IMG/VR virus record: IMGVR_UViG_3300026473_000050 | Location: 1-21,127 of that record | DNA: 21,127 bases | DNA from: a virus | Direction: 5' to 3' (one strand) | In this document: in pieces, positions 20,404 through 21,127 of the stretch | Numbering within the stretch: the first letter of the stretch is position 1 | Layout of the letters: every line of letters begins with the position of its first letter | Program-made: the position numbers and the translations under genes | Notes under the pieces: generated by a model | Database searches by the model: none | What the model was told of the DNA's origin: nothing | Seen by the model: only the letters and a program-made list of their open reading frames with translations

Positions 20404-21127
20404 TAACGTACACATTTTACAACTTGCGGAATATCAACAACCGACTATCCAAGAATCTAAACGCGATGCGTGGGTAGAGTTCGGAGAAGATAACAACTAC
20501 TTCGGTTACTTAATAGATAGGTATACGAAATCAACCACAAATAGCGCAATTATAAACAACGTAAGCCGTTTAATTTACGGCAAAGGTCTTAGCGCTTTAG
20601 ACGCTTCAAAAAAGCCTAACGAGTACGCTCAAATGATGACGTTGTTTAGTCCTGAATGTTTGCGTAAAATGGTATTCGACCGCAAGTTATTCGGGCAGTT
20701 CGCTATGCAAGTTCACTACAACGAAAAGCACGACAAAATCTTAAAGGTTTACCACATACCCGTTAACTTATTACGTGCGGAAAAATGCAACGAAAAAGGC
20801 GAAATAACGGGGTATTACTATTCGGACAACTGGGAAGATGTACGCAAGTTCCCACCAACAAGGTTTAGTGCGTTTGGATACGGCAAAGACAAAATAGAAA
20901 TAATGTTCGTTAAGCCTTACGGGGTTGGAATGAAATACTACGCTTATCCTGACTATCAAGGTGCTATACCTTACGCAGTTTTAGAAGAAGAAGTAAGCGA
21001 CTATTTAATCAACGAAGTTCAAAACGGATTCTCAGGAACTAAGGTGGTCAACTTTAACAATGGAGTGCCAAGCGAAGAACAACAAGATTTAATAAGTCAA
21101 AAGGTTTTATCTAAACTTACTGGTTCG
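20396..21127 (+). CDS. portal protein, N-terminal part (runs off the window)
   Basis: Open from ATG at 20396 to the window end, giving 244 residues. It begins MSNNVHILQLAEYQQPTI, then WVEFGEDNNYFGYLIDRY, TTNSAIINNVSRLIYGKGL, LFGQFAMQVHYNEK and IPVNLLRAEKCNEKGEITGY. This is the family pattern of portal proteins of Bacteroidota phages: the 'VEFGEDNNYF..LI' opening, an 'I..GKGL' loop and the beta region leading to the stem. The portal ring is the DNA entry pore and the docking site for the terminase. Start chosen because the reading frame overlaps the previous gene by only 8 bases and matches the family opening. Confidence 0.85.
   Translation, partial: MSNNVHILQLAEYQQPTIQESKRDAWVEFGEDNNYFGYLIDRYTKSTTNSAIINNVSRLIYGKGLSALDASKKPNEYAQMMTLFSPECLRKMVFDRKLFGQFAMQVHYNEKHDKILKVYHIPVNLLRAEKCNEKGEITGYYYSDNWEDVRKFPPTRFSAFGYGKDKIEIMFVKPYGVGMKYYAYPDYQGAIPYAVLEEEVSDYLINEVQNGFSGTKVVNFNNGVPSEEQQDLISQKVLSKLTGS

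Noticed and set aside
1-21127. CRISPR arrays, insertion sequences, integrase/attachment sites, tRNA genes, lysis genes
   Set aside because: Reading both strands I saw no regularly spaced repeats, transposase or recombinase motifs, tRNA-like folds, endolysin or holin signatures. These may lie outside the window.

Overview
The window reads as one block of a tailed-phage genome (Caudoviricetes, siphovirus-like) infecting a Bacteroidota host, most likely a flavobacterium. Every supported gene is on the + strand, packed with 1-29 base overlaps (many ATGA or TAATG junctions). There is no gene-free stretch over 300 bases. Three signals point to Bacteroidota: promoter-like TTG...TAnnTTTG elements at 2084-2109 and 4243-4271, A-rich leaders instead of Shine-Dalgarno sites, and many small structural families I associate with Bacteroidota phages. 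No integrase, lysis gene or tRNA is visible, and both ends cut through genes.

Bases 1-4203 hold replication, recombination and early regulation: the C-terminal end of a DnaB/Twinkle-type helicase, a coiled-coil protein, a GIY-YIG-like nuclease, NinG, a PD-(D/E)XK-like nuclease, an ERF single-strand annealing protein, a YqaJ-type exonuclease, two small phage proteins, a small protein with an SSB-like acidic tail, and a small helix-turn-helix protein. A rho-independent terminator (4208-4235) ends this block.

A new promoter, with a perfect palindrome in its spacer, then starts a second operon whose first gene is a sigma-70-like factor. Bases 4828-7106 carry a Cys-rich unknown, a HAD phosphatase fused to a short phage N-terminal domain, a ParB/Srx-like protein and a probable GT-B glycosyltransferase. 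The last part of this segment (about 5990-7106) is sharply more AT-rich, and the break falls inside the ParB-like gene.

Bases 7127-21127 are the packaging and virion genes: small and large terminase, a tail-assembly chaperone with a clear -1 frameshift site, tail terminator, gp10-like tail component, two large tail structural proteins, a 57-aa gene, tape measure, XkdF-like prohead protease, two tiny conserved proteins, scaffold, major capsid protein, major tail tube protein, a small structural protein, and the start of the portal gene. The terminase genes are followed by tail genes, and the capsid genes and portal come last, unlike the usual terminase-portal-protease-capsid-tail order. The capsid and tail tube genes are each followed by a strong terminator with no recognisable new promoter, which suggests partial termination sets their high dose relative to downstream genes.

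The strongest candidates for something undescribed are the HAD/ParB/glycosyltransferase cassette, the palindromic operator between the HTH gene and the sigma-like gene, and the frameshifted tail chaperone.
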